Below, one piece after another: positions 9,146-17,771 of a stretch of DNA of 64,000 nucleotides. The translations under genes were made by a program, and so were the position numbers. Each line of letters opens with the position of its first letter. Within the stretch, counting starts at the first letter, position 1. The notes under the pieces were generated by a model that was not told where the DNA came from, made no database searches, and saw nothing but the letters and a program-made list of their open reading frames with translations. Source of the stretch: Desulfoluna spongiiphila (GTDB lineage: Bacteria > Desulfobacterota > Desulfobacteria > Desulfobacterales > Desulfolunaceae); NCBI RefSeq assembly GCF_900101345.1, contig NZ_FMUX01000002.1, positions 480,786 to 544,785 of the forward strand, read 5' to 3'.

Positions 9146-9973
9146 ATGAAACAGATAATGCACACATTAAAGCGTATGTCGCCCAGTGCCCTGTTCGGGG
9201 TGACGGTGATTGTTCTGAATTTACTTGTTTTTCTGGTGGGCCCGGCTTTGGCCCCCTACGGTGAGACCGAAGTGGTGGGGGATGTGTGGCTGCCCATGGG
9301 GGCCGGTCATCTCCTGGGAACGGACCATATCGGGCGGGACATGCTGACGCGCCTGATCTACGGTGCGCGCAACACCATAGGCATTGCCCTGTTGATTACC
9401 TTTATCGCCTTTGTCTCCGGGACCTTTCTGGGCTTGGCCGCGGCCACCTTGAAAGGGTGGGTGGATCAGGTCCTGGGACGCCTTGTAGACATTGTCATGG
9501 CTTTTCCTCCCCTGATTTTCGCCCTTATGGTGCTGTCGGTGATGGGAACCTCGGTGACGGTGCTTGTGGTGGTCCTCTCCCTTCTGGACTCCACCCGGGT
9601 GTTTCGCCTGGCCCGGGCCGTTGCCATGGATGTGGAGGTGATGCCCTATGTGGAGGCTGCCCGCCTCAGGGGTGAAGGGCTCTGGTGGGTCATGCGCCGG
9701 GAGATTTTGCCCAACACCCTGCCGCCCCTTATTGCTGAGTTCGGCATGCGGTTTTGCTTTGTGTTCCTTTTTATCAGCGCCTTGAGCTTTCTGGGCCTTG
9801 GCTTTCAGCCCCCGGCAGCGGACTGGGGGAGCATGGTCCGGGAAAACGCCGGGGCCATCACCTTCGGGATTCCCGCCGCCCTCTGGCCCGCCTCTGTGAT
9901 TGCTGTGTTGACCATCGGGGTGAACCTGGTGGTGGACTGGTTTCTCAATATCCAGGGAAAGTCAACACATTAA
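9146..9973 (+). CDS. dppC: Peptide/nickel-type ABC transporter permease 2
   Basis: 275 residues, DppC/OppC family. The N-terminal helix precedes PLGTDHIGRDMLTRLIYGAR in slightly degenerate form (HLLGTDHIGRDMLTRL), the hallmark of this subfamily. The EAA loop is VEAARLRGEGLWWVMRREIL followed by PNTLPPLI, and the C-terminal segment has LSFLGLGFQPPAADWGSM. A poly-G ribosome site (GGGGGG) precedes ATG 9146, 8 bp after dppB stops, so the two permeases are co-translated and probably heterodimerise in the inner membrane. Length matches the family (about 270-300 residues). Confidence 0.92.
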   Translation: MKQIMHTLKRMSPSALFGVTVIVLNLLVFLVGPALAPYGETEVVGDVWLPMGAGHLLGTDHIGRDMLTRLIYGARNTIGIALLITFIAFVSGTFLGLAAATLKGWVDQVLGRLVDIVMAFPPLIFALMVLSVMGTSVTVLVVVLSLLDSTRVFRLARAVAMDVEVMPYVEAARLRGEGLWWVMRREILPNTLPPLIAEFGMRFCFVFLFISALSFLGLGFQPPAADWGSMVRENAGAITFGIPAALWPASVIAVLTIGVNLVVDWFLNIQGKSTH

Positions 9974-10050
9974 GCAGTTGAAAAAGTAACCTGGGGGCAA
10001 GGGGCTCAGCCCCTGGCCGCCGGAGGCATCGGTTTATAAGGAGATTTCTT

Positions 10051-11682
10051 ATGTCCAAGAATAAAAAGGAAAAAAGCAGCGGTCTGTTGACCCTGACCGA
10101 TATCCATATCGCAGGGGGCCAGGGGGATCACCGCGAGGAGATTATCCACGGCATCGACCTGTCCCTTGCGCGGGGCGAGGTCCTGGGGCTCATCGGCGAG
10201 TCCGGGGCGGGAAAATCCACCCTGGGCCTGGCCGCCATGGGGTACATTCGCTCCGGGTGCGAAGTGACGAAAGGGTCCATCGTCTTTGACGGCATGGACC
10301 TTATGGCCAAGTCTCCATCCCGGCGGCGAAAACTCTGGGGGACCCGCATCGCCTACGTGGCCCAGAGTTCGGCCGCTTCTTTCAATCCGGCACATACCCT
10401 GATCCGGCAGTTTACCGAGGTCCCGGTGCAGCACGGCATCGCCGGAAAAGCCCGTGCCGAGGAGAAGGCGGTCAGCCTTTACGATCGCCTGAATCTTCCC
10501 CAGCCGGACCAGATCGGGTACCGGTATCCCCACCAGGTCTCCGGTGGCCAGCTCCAGCGGGCCATGGTGGCCATGGCCATGGCCGCAGACCCGGATATCA
10601 TCATCTTTGACGAGCCCACCACCGCCCTTGATGTCACCACCCAGATCGAGGTGCTGGCCGCCATTCGGGACGTGATCCGCGACAAGAACACCGCGGCCAT
10701 CTACATCAGTCACGACCTGGCCGTGGTGGCCCAGATGGCGGATCGGATCATGGTGCTAAAGGACGGGAACCTCGTGGAGGAGGGGGCGGCCGAGGCCCTC
10801 CTGGACGAACCCCAAGAGAGCTACACCAAAGAGTTGATCTCCGTGCGCCTCGGCAAAGGGAAAAAGCGAAAAGGGGAGACGCCCGGGGAGACGATTTTAA
10901 AGGTCGACGGCATCACCGCCGGATACAAAAAAGGGGAACGGGTTCTGAAAGATATCTCCCTGCATGTGGGGAAGAAGAGGACCGTGGCGGTGGTGGGGGA
11001 GTCCGGAAGCGGCAAGAGCACCCTGGCCCGGGTGATCACCGGCCTGTTGCCCCCGTCCAAAGGGCGGATTCGCTTCGGGGACGACCTGCTCAAGCCGAAA
11101 ACCGCCCAGCGTGACCGGGAGACCTTAAGGCGCCTGCAGATGATTTACCAGATGCCGGATGTGGCCGTGAACCCGCGCCAGACCCTCCTTGAGATCATCG
11201 GTCGCCCCCTTGCCTTCTATTTCGGCATGGACAAGGAGGCCATCCGGGGTCGGGTTGCCGAACTGCTTGCCATGGTGGAGCTTCCCGAGGCCTACATCTC
11301 CCGCTACCCGTCGGAACTCTCCGGGGGTGAAAAGCAGCGGGTCTGCATCGCCCGGGCCCTGGCGGCCAAGCCCGATCTCATCATCTGCGATGAGGTGACC
11401 TCGGCCCTGGACCAGCTCGTGGCCGAATCGGTGCTGAATCTTCTTCGGCGCCTGCAAAAGGAGCTTGGGGTCTCCTACCTGTTTATCACCCACGACCTGA
11501 ACACCGTGAAAGCCATCGCCGACGAAGTGGTGGTCATGCTCAAAGGGCGCATCGTGGAGCAGGGCCCGAGGGCCGAGGTCCTCAGCCCTCCGCACCACGC
11601 CTACACCGAAAAGCTTCTCGCTTCCGTGCCGGAGATGGACACCGACTGGCTCGACAACTACCTCGAAGGGAGCGTGGCGTAA
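10051..11682 (+). CDS. Fused dipeptide-type ABC transporter ATPase (DppD-DppF fusion)
   Basis: 543 residues with two complete ABC ATPase domains in tandem. Domain 1 has Walker A GESGAGKST, signature VSGGQLQRA, Walker B IIIFDEPTTALD and H-loop ISHDL. Domain 2 has Walker A GESGSGKST, signature LSGGEKQRV, Walker B IICDEVTSALD and H-loop ITHDL. The family usually encodes DppD and DppF separately, each with a C-terminal oligopeptide-binding extension; here these extensions are short. AAGGAG lies just before ATG 10051. The gap from dppC (about 77 bp) contains a fragment of the GCCGCCGGAGGC repeat. The product powers uptake by the DppBC channel at the cytoplasmic face. Confidence 0.92.
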   Translation: MSKNKKEKSSGLLTLTDIHIAGGQGDHREEIIHGIDLSLARGEVLGLIGESGAGKSTLGLAAMGYIRSGCEVTKGSIVFDGMDLMAKSPSRRRKLWGTRIAYVAQSSAASFNPAHTLIRQFTEVPVQHGIAGKARAEEKAVSLYDRLNLPQPDQIGYRYPHQVSGGQLQRAMVAMAMAADPDIIIFDEPTTALDVTTQIEVLAAIRDVIRDKNTAAIYISHDLAVVAQMADRIMVLKDGNLVEEGAAEALLDEPQESYTKELISVRLGKGKKRKGETPGETILKVDGITAGYKKGERVLKDISLHVGKKRTVAVVGESGSGKSTLARVITGLLPPSKGRIRFGDDLLKPKTAQRDRETLRRLQMIYQMPDVAVNPRQTLLEIIGRPLAFYFGMDKEAIRGRVAELLAMVELPEAYISRYPSELSGGEKQRVCIARALAAKPDLIICDEVTSALDQLVAESVLNLLRRLQKELGVSYLFITHDLNTVKAIADEVVVMLKGRIVEQGPRAEVLSPPHHAYTEKLLASVPEMDTDWLDNYLEGSVA

Positions 11683-11722
11683 GGGCCACACAATACATCG
11701 CTGCGGCAACCCGCTTAAAGAT

Positions 11723-11895
11723 GCCTCCGGCGGCCCTGCCGGGGGCCAAACTTTTGAAAAGTTTGACAAACAGCTATTTAACACGATGCCCTCACCATGC
11801 CTTGAATGAAAGGCGAATGTGATTTTCCCTGAGGAACGAAGGGGAAAGCGCATTTGCAACCCGCTTTCAAGGTGGCACACCTTGCCGCCGGAGGC
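11723..11895 (+). repeat. About 170-bp intergenic element with 12-bp terminal inverted repeats, copy 2
   Basis: Bounded by GCCTCCGGCGGC (11723) and GCCGCCGGAGGC (ending 11895). The left half (to 11773) contains the complementary pair AAACTTTT/AAAAGTTT and ends GACAAACAG. The right half (from about 11811) contains CCCTGAGGAACGAAGGGG and CAAGGTGGCACACCTTG. It sits between the dpp ATPase and dppA and could pause or partly terminate transcription. Confidence 0.85.
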
Positions 11896-11977
11896 TTTCT
11901 TCCATGAACTTTCACCATAGAAGGCACCGCAGACGTGTTACGAAATCCGTACCGGAGAAAGGAATCAGCAAAGACGT

Positions 11978-13567
11978 ATGCATTCATTACATGAGTTGGA
12001 ATCCCTTGTTGAGACAGGGCGCATCTCGCGCCGAGAGTTCATGCGGCGTGCCGCGACCTTAGGGCTTGCCCTGGCCGTTGCCCCGTCGCTGTTTCCCATG
12101 GGGGCCCAGGCTGCGGAAGGCCCGAAACGGGGCGGCCGCCTGCGCATGGGCATGGGGGGTGCCTCCACCACGGACACCCTCTCCCCTGCGGTGATGACGG
12201 ACATGATGATCCAGACCCTCGTTTACGGGCAGCTGGGCAACAGCCTCATGGAGATCGACAATGAGGGCCGGGCCGTTCCGGAGCTTGCCGAGAGCTATGA
12301 ATCATCGGCCGATGCCTCAACCTGGGTGTTCAAGTTGCGAAAAGGGGTGACCTTCCACAACGGCAAGACCATGACCGCCGACGATGTGATCCACTCCATC
12401 AACCTCCACCGGGGGGAGAAGAGCACCTCGGCCGCCAAGGCCATAGTGAAGTCCATCAAAGAGATCGTCAAAGAGGACGCGTACACCGTGCGCATGGAGC
12501 TTGCCTCTCCCAACGCCGATTTCCCCTACATCCTCACGGATTACCACCTGGTCATCGTACCCGAGGGCCACGACGGCACGGACGGGATTTTCACCGGGGC
12601 TTACCGTCTCAAGTCCTTTGAGCCCGGGGTTCGCAGCCTCACCGAGCGGAACTCCGGTTACTTCAGGGATGACAGGGGATGGTTCGATGAGGTGGAGACC
12701 CTGGCCATCAACGACATCAACGCACGCACCAACGCCTTGAAAACCGGGCAGGTGGACCTGATCAACCGGTGTGAGTTAAAGACCCTGCGTTTTCTTGAGC
12801 GCATGCCCGGGATTCAGCTCGTCAAGCAACGCGGCTACAGGCATTACACCTTTGCCATGCATACGGACGCGGCCCCGTACAGCGACAACAACGTGCGCAT
12901 GGCCTTAAAGCACGCCGTGGACCGGGAGCAGCTTGTGAAGACCGTGTTCCGGGGGTATGCCGTGGTGGGCAACGATCATCCCATCAGCTCCGGGAACAGG
13001 TACCACGCAGGGGACCTGCCCCAGCGGGTGTATGACCCGGACAAGGCAAAGCACTACCTGAAAAAAGCGGGGCTGGACCACCTGAAGGTGGATCTTCACG
13101 TGGCCGACGCCGCCTTTCCCGGTGCCGTGGATGCCGGCGTCCTCTTTCGGGAGAGTTCGGCAAAGGCCGGGATCGATGTCAACGTGGTGCGAGAGCCCAA
13201 TGACGGCTACTGGAGCAATGTCTGGCTCAAAAAAACCTTTTGCGCGGTCTTCTGGGGCGGCCGCGTCACCGAAGACATGATGTTCTCCACCGCCTACGCC
13301 GATAACGCCGCCTGGAACGACACCAACTGGAAGCACAAGCGGTTCAACGAGCTGCTGGTGGCGGCACGGGGAGAGCTCGATGAGGCCACCCGGAGAAAAC
13401 AGTACGAAGAGATGCAGCGGCTCGTCAGCGATGAAGGCGGGGTCATCATCCCGGCCTTCGGCATGGACATCGCCGCCGCAAGCAAAAAGATCGGCCTTCA
13501 TAAGCCCGCCGTGAACTGGGAACTCGATGGGTTCCGGTGCGCCCAGCGTTGGTGGTTCAAGGCGTAA
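11978..13567 (+). CDS. dppA: ABC transporter substrate-binding protein, family 5, Tat-exported
   Basis: 529 residues. The N-terminus has a twin-arginine motif, ISRREFMRRAATLGLALAVA, ending in an A-x-A-like site (GAQA), so export folded through Tat is likely. The mature part matches solute-binding family 5: LAESYESSADASTWVFKLRKG, VTFHNGKTMTADDV, FTGAYRLKSFEPG and NNVRMALKHAVDRE. It captures a peptide or related solute in the periplasm for DppBC. The start ATG 11978 has AAAGGA about 12 bases upstream. It is the last gene of the dpp group and is framed on both sides by inverted copies of the 170-bp repeat. Ligand identity is open; Tat export has been seen for cofactor- or metal-type ligands but is not diagnostic. 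Confidence 0.9.
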   Translation: MHSLHELESLVETGRISRREFMRRAATLGLALAVAPSLFPMGAQAAEGPKRGGRLRMGMGGASTTDTLSPAVMTDMMIQTLVYGQLGNSLMEIDNEGRAVPELAESYESSADASTWVFKLRKGVTFHNGKTMTADDVIHSINLHRGEKSTSAAKAIVKSIKEIVKEDAYTVRMELASPNADFPYILTDYHLVIVPEGHDGTDGIFTGAYRLKSFEPGVRSLTERNSGYFRDDRGWFDEVETLAINDINARTNALKTGQVDLINRCELKTLRFLERMPGIQLVKQRGYRHYTFAMHTDAAPYSDNNVRMALKHAVDREQLVKTVFRGYAVVGNDHPISSGNRYHAGDLPQRVYDPDKAKHYLKKAGLDHLKVDLHVADAAFPGAVDAGVLFRESSAKAGIDVNVVREPNDGYWSNVWLKKTFCAVFWGGRVTEDMMFSTAYADNAAWNDTNWKHKRFNELLVAARGELDEATRRKQYEEMQRLVSDEGGVIIPAFGMDIAAASKKIGLHKPAVNWELDGFRCAQRWWFKA

Positions 13568-13624
13568 TGACGTGTCTTCTATGGTTAAAGCCGGGTGCAG
13601 AGGTCTCAAAAAAAACAAAAACAT

Positions 13625-13796
13625 GCCTCCGGCGGCGAGGTGTGCCACCTCGAAAGCAGGTTGCGAATGCGCTTTCCCCCTCGTTCCTCGGGGAAAATCA
13701 CATTCACCTTTCATTCAGGGGATGTTGAGGAATCTTGTTATATAGCTGTTTGTCAAACTTTTCAAAAGTTTGGCCCCCGGCAGGGCCGCCGGAGGC
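13625..13796 (-). repeat. About 170-bp intergenic element, copy 3 (inverted)
   Basis: Reverse-strand version of copy 2: starts GCCTCCGGCGGC then GAGGTGTGCCACCTC and ends with the CAAACTTTTCAAAAGTTTGG hairpin and GCCGCCGGAGGC. It lies between the convergent dppA and chemoreceptor genes, where it could act as a bidirectional terminator. The outer flank contains ATAAGCTGAATT, also found (reverse complement) beside the copies at 16642 and 63811. Confidence 0.85.
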
Positions 13797-13809
13797 ATCA
13801 TTCCCTTTT

Positions 13810-15441
13810 CTATAAGCTGAATTGGGCGATTCGTTTTTTGAGGCGGGAGCCGATGTCCGCCAGGGCGTCGGCGTCCCGTCCCACGGAGACGGCGGTTTTC
13901 AGGATGTCCTGTGAGGCCCCGTCAATTTCAGCGATATCCCCGGCGATCTCTTTGGCGGCAACGGTGCCTTCGGCCAGGTTGCCGTTGACGTCGCCGATGC
14001 GTCCGGATGTCCGGGCCAGGCGTCCCGACACCTCGCGGGTGGTTGCGGACTGCTGGTCCACAGCGGCGGCGATGTCGGAGATGATGGTGTCGATGTCGTG
14101 GATGACCCCGGCGATGTCTTCAATCCCCTCTGCCGTGACCTGGGTGGTCTTCTGCATGCCGGCAAGGTGGGTGTGGATATCCAAGGTTGCGTCGGCGGTC
14201 TGTTTGGACAGGGCTTTGATCTCATTGGCGACCACGGAAAATCCCTTGCCTGCGGCCCCGGCCCTGGACGCTTCGATGGTTGCGTTTAAGGCGAGGAGGT
14301 TGGTCTGGTTGGAGATTTCGGTGATGGTCTCGGCGACGTTGCTGATGTCCCTGGCTGATGTTGTCAGTTCCCGGATCCTCAGGGATGAGGACCCGGCGGT
14401 TGAGACGGCGCGTTCCGATATGGAGCGCGCTTTTTTTGCTTTCACGGCAATGTGGTCCATGGAGGCCTGCATCTCCTCGGTTGCCGTGGCCACCTTGGTG
14501 AGGTTGGCCGTGGCCTCTTCGGAGGCCGTGAAGATGGCGCTGAGGGAAGCGCTCATCTGAGAGCCCGCCGCGGCAACGGTCCCGGAACGGTCCGCGGTGC
14601 TTTCGGCGTTGCGGGTCATGGTGCCGGAGATGGCGTCCAGGTTGCCCGAGGCACAGACCAGGGCGTCCGTCTCCCGGGAGACGTCGCCGATGATGGCGTG
14701 GATGTTGCCCACAAAAACGTTGAACCAGTGGGCCAGCCTGCCGATCTCGTCCCTGTTCTTCACGGGGAGGCGAACGGTGAGGTTGCCGTCCCTTGAGGCG
14801 ATGTCTTCCAGGGCCCCGGAGAGCATCCGAACCGGTTGCACCAGTTTTTTGATGAGGACAAAGCCCAGGAGCACCAGGCTGGAGATGACCACGACCCCCA
14901 CGGCCAGGTTCAATCGCCTGGACCGGGTGATGAGGCTGTGCTTTCTTTCGTTTTCCAGAGCAGCAATCTCTCTGGTGAGCTTCTGGCAGGAGCGGGCATG
15001 GGAGACCATGATGGATTCCAGTTCCGCCTTTCGGGTTTTGTATTCCGGGGTGCCGTAAAGGGTCGTCAAATGGCGAAAATCCCTGCTGTAGGCTAGAATC
15101 TCCTGTGTGGCCCGGTCCACGGATTCCCGGTAAACATCCGGGACCGCCTGCCCTGCACGATCCAGCAGTTTCAGGATGGCCTTGCAGTGTCCCTCCCATT
15201 TTTCAAGGGAGTTTTTCGTGTCCGTTCCATGGGCCTTGAAACCGCGAAGTTGAAAGTTTTTTTCCTGGCGCCTGCACTCCAGGATTTTTAAGTTCATCTC
15301 CCCCATGAGTCCAAGGGTTCGATCAATGGTGACGATTCCTTTCATGGCAAGGTTGGAGTGGACGCAGATGATGGAAACCCCGGCCGTGATTCCGATGAGC
15401 AGAAACACTGCTTTTTGCCTGATCGTAAGCTGTTTTGGCAT
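13810..15441 (-). CDS. Methyl-accepting chemotaxis protein
   Basis: 543 residues. An N-terminal transmembrane helix ([18 protein letters not shown]) is followed by a roughly 160-residue extracytoplasmic helical sensor. A second helix ([19 protein letters not shown]), a HAMP linker, and the MCP signalling domain come next. The hairpin tip is seen as [21 protein letters not shown] followed by [15 protein letters not shown], the conserved CheA/CheW contact. GGGAGAG precedes the ATG by 6 bases. No CheW-binding pentapeptide or adjacent chemotaxis genes are visible. The four-helix sensor resembles small-molecule or redox-type MCP input domains, but the ligand is unknown. It would control flagellar or twitching behaviour from the inner membrane. 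Confidence 0.95.
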   Translation of the reverse strand: MPKQLTIRQKAVFLLIGITAGVSIICVHSNLAMKGIVTIDRTLGLMGEMNLKILECRRQEKNFQLRGFKAHGTDTKNSLEKWEGHCKAILKLLDRAGQAVPDVYRESVDRATQEILAYSRDFRHLTTLYGTPEYKTRKAELESIMVSHARSCQKLTREIAALENERKHSLITRSRRLNLAVGVVVISSLVLLGFVLIKKLVQPVRMLSGALEDIASRDGNLTVRLPVKNRDEIGRLAHWFNVFVGNIHAIIGDVSRETDALVCASGNLDAISGTMTRNAESTADRSGTVAAAGSQMSASLSAIFTASEEATANLTKVATATEEMQASMDHIAVKAKKARSISERAVSTAGSSSLRIRELTTSARDISNVAETITEISNQTNLLALNATIEASRAGAAGKGFSVVANEIKALSKQTADATLDIHTHLAGMQKTTQVTAEGIEDIAGVIHDIDTIISDIAAAVDQQSATTREVSGRLARTSGRIGDVNGNLAEGTVAAKEIAGDIAEIDGASQDILKTAVSVGRDADALADIGSRLKKRIAQFSL

Positions 15442-15858
15442 GTTTGTCTCTCCCGTGGTCAGTCATGAATTCAGTCATACCGTATGACCAGTGAGCAAGT
15501 AGCATACCAAACGTTGATTTGCTTTGATGGAGGGTAAGTTATTTGAAATCAGGGAATAACCGATGGGCGTTTCGGGTGTTTGTTTAGGGGGCGGGCATTG
15601 GGTGTCAGGACGGTTGGCAGGGTGTAAAGCAGGCTGGTGCAACCGGAATATTTTTGCGGCGGTTTCTCCACAAATCGCCTTGGCGAAGGCGAACCGAGGT
15701 AGATCCCAGCTTTTGGTAAGGCCTCGCGCAAGAAATAAAGCCACACCCCTTACGAAACATGCCGCTGTGATTTGACCCGAAAAGGAGGGGCAAATCACAG
15801 CGGCAAACGGCTTTCAAGGTGGCTCACCTTATCGTTGGGGGCCTCGTTTTAAGCTTTC
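15442..15858. repeat. Intergenic region with degenerate repeat arms
   Basis: Between two leftward genes. It holds a degenerate form of the right-hand repeat seen elsewhere: GCCGCTGTGATTTG (15762) pairs with CAAATCACAGCGGC (about 15791-15804), followed by CTTTCAAGGTGGCTCACCTT. No gene is recognised here. Confidence 0.5.
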
Positions 15859-16488
15859 CTAAATCCAGTCCAGGCCGCCGAAGACTGCCGCGCAGGCAAA
15901 ATCAAAGGCAAGGATGGAGGAGACCACCTTGACGCGCTGCCGGTCGGTCTCCATGTCGTGGACCCAGAAGGAGACGACGAAAAAGGGCAGGTACCCGATG
16001 AGGAAGATAAAAATGGGGAACTTGATGCTCCACCAGGCCCAGTCCCAGGTCAGGGCCCCGATGGCGTTTAGAACGCACTCCACCACCACGCAGGCCGTGG
16101 TAAACAGGATAATGTAAAAGGAGCGGTTGGGGACCCCCAGGATTTTCTTGTTCTTGTCGGCGGGAAGGCTCTTTACCGCGGCCACGCCCATGACCATGAA
16201 CATAAAGAGAATCTCGATGTTCCAGCCGATGAGGATGATGTAGCTGGAGTCGGCCGGGGCTCCCCAGACCGGGGCGTGCCCGGTGAAGTGAAAGACCAGT
16301 CCGTTCCAGAGTTCGTTGAAAAAATCCATCCCGATGAAGGCGAGCCCCGCCAGAACCACCTTCCAGTTTTCCTTGCCCATCTCCACAGAGTAGACATAGA
16401 TCACAAGAAGCAGGATCGGAATAAGAGTCCATTGAAAGTGAGATGTGTCCCTCAGGGCAGCGAGTCCTTGCTGGGCGGCCGGTGTCAT
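15859..16488 (-). CDS. Uncharacterised polytopic membrane protein
   Basis: 209 residues with about six hydrophobic segments (for example LIPILLLVIYVYSV, VLAGLAFIGMDFFNELWNGL, ILIGWNIEILFMFMVMGVAA and FIFLIGYLPFFVVSFWVHD). Several polar or aromatic residues lie within the helices (DFFNELWN, WDWAWW). I do not recognise a characterised family. ATG 16488 was chosen over an upstream start because AGGAGG lies 7 bases before it. It stands alone between repeats, leftward, after the chemoreceptor. Function unknown; a small-molecule sensor or a transport component are both possible. Confidence 0.75.
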   Translation of the reverse strand: MTPAAQQGLAALRDTSHFQWTLIPILLLVIYVYSVEMGKENWKVVLAGLAFIGMDFFNELWNGLVFHFTGHAPVWGAPADSSYIILIGWNIEILFMFMVMGVAAVKSLPADKNKKILGVPNRSFYIILFTTACVVVECVLNAIGALTWDWAWWSIKFPIFIFLIGYLPFFVVSFWVHDMETDRQRVKVVSSILAFDFACAAVFGGLDWI

Positions 16489-16641
16489 AGGCTGGTCCTC
16501 CTTTGGTTTTCTGCGTTGTGTGGAAAAGGATGTGAGATATCCCATGGTTACTGAGACTGTACATGGGTGTCAATGAAAAAATGAACAAAACCTATATTTG
16601 TTCATTTGATAGGGCCGGTACTTTGTCACTATTCAGCTTAT

Positions 16642-16811
16642 GCCTCCGGCGGTCCTGCCGGGGGCTAAACTTTTAAAAATTTGAATAAACAGGTTTTAAA
16701 CTCAGATTGAGTTTAATCTGAACCAATGGCGAATGAGATTTTCCCTGAGGAACGAAGGGGAAAGCGCATTCGCAACCTGCTTTCAAGGTGGCACACCTTG
16801 CCGCCGGAGGC
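16642..16811 (+). repeat. About 170-bp intergenic element, copy 4
   Basis: GCCTCCGGCGGT at the left and GCCGCCGGAGGC ending at 16811, with the same two-hairpin left half and the CCCTGAGGAACGAAGGGG right half. The left flank CACTATTCAGCTTAT nearly repeats the flank of the copy at 63811 (AACTATTCAGCTTAT), so the element may extend past the 12-bp ends. Confidence 0.85.
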
Positions 16812-16828
16812 TGCTTTTTTAGCCCCGT

Positions 16829-17218
16829 TTAGCCTTTTGTCATGCGAAGCAGGGTCCACTCCACGTGGTGGGCATCCTTGATGTCGGCCGGGACCTTGCC
16901 TTTGGGGGTGGCTTTGAAGGCTCTTTTTTTCATGGGGGGGATGGTGCAGCGGATTTTGACGGTGCCCAGGGGTTCCCCAAAGACATTGCAGAAGGAGAGC
17001 TCGGCGGTGAGGGATATTTTGCTTCGGGTGGTATTTTCAAGGACACCCGATGCCTTGGGCTTGTACGTTTTTGCCCCGGAAGGGGGCGGGGTGAGGGCCA
17101 GGCAGTCGTAGGACAGGTCCCGGTTGATGGTGCCCCGGGTAAAAAACGCCGCGGCAGGGGACGCATGGGAGAGGCCGATGACAAGGCAGAGAGCCAGAAC
17201 GGACAGGGCGCGTTTCAT
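16829..17218 (-). CDS. Small exported protein, unknown function
   Basis: 129 residues with a clear signal peptide (MKRALSVLALCLVIGLSHASPAAA, cleavage likely before FFTRG). The mature 105 residues carry two cysteines (YDCLAL and FCNVFG) plus one in IRCTIPP, and a beta-rich pattern (SKISLTAELSFCN, LGTVKIRCTIPP). AAGGAG is 6-7 bases before ATG 17218, which rules out the longer upstream frame. I do not recognise the family; the layout resembles small beta-sandwich periplasmic proteins. It is transcribed alone, leftward, immediately beside copy 4 of the 170-bp repeat. Confidence 0.75.
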   Translation of the reverse strand: MKRALSVLALCLVIGLSHASPAAAFFTRGTINRDLSYDCLALTPPPSGAKTYKPKASGVLENTTRSKISLTAELSFCNVFGEPLGTVKIRCTIPPMKKRAFKATPKGKVPADIKDAHHVEWTLLRMTKG

Positions 17219-17336
17219 GATGTCTCCTTTGATGTGAGGAAAGGGCAGGGGGGGCTTTGTGGGGGGGATAGGCTGTGATGAAAGAGGTAACATGATGCGT
17301 GGCGTTGGGCAAGGGGAGATAGGAGGTAGGTGATAG

Positions 17337-17468
17337 GTAGGGTGCGCTTGCGCACCGCCGAAGCGCCGAAGCGGCCATGGGAGCCGATGAGCTCGGAGGC
17401 CCCTTGCCCCGCATAGACATGGCGAAGCGTGTCGGCTTACCGGGCAATGGTGCGCAAGCACACCCTAC
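17337..17468. repeat. REP/BIME-type palindromic element, copy 1
   Basis: GTAGGGTGCGCTTGCGCACC at 17337 is mirrored by GGTGCGCAAGCACACCCTAC ending at 17468. The left unit itself folds (GGTGCGC/GCGCACC). The same unit flanks the tyrosine transposase at 20921. The interior of this copy carries an extra segment (CGAAGCGGCCATGG...). Confidence 0.85.
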
Positions 17469-17771
17469 GGGATGCTGGGTGGTGGATGATGTTTGGGCTC
17501 AGGTGAGGATATGAGAATACCTCCATGAACGATGCAGGAAATCCAGGGGGCCGGGTTTTATATGGCATGTGTTCCTTGTGCGGTGGGTAGGTGTTAGTCA
17601 TGTGAATTAGATCATTGTTAAGTTTTTTTGTTTTGTAGTAATAAAAACGGTTGCGCTTGGTTTTGGATGGGCGGGGCCATATCGGACCGGTTGCCGAAAA
17701 TCATAGGGTGAGCCATGCGCACCGAATCATTATAAGAAATACAAGAAATCTTGATACAGACAGGGGGGAGC

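Noticed and set aside
13595..14560. A 321-codon frame opposite the chemoreceptor
   Set aside because: Begins in a repeat and runs antisense to a definite MCP domain.
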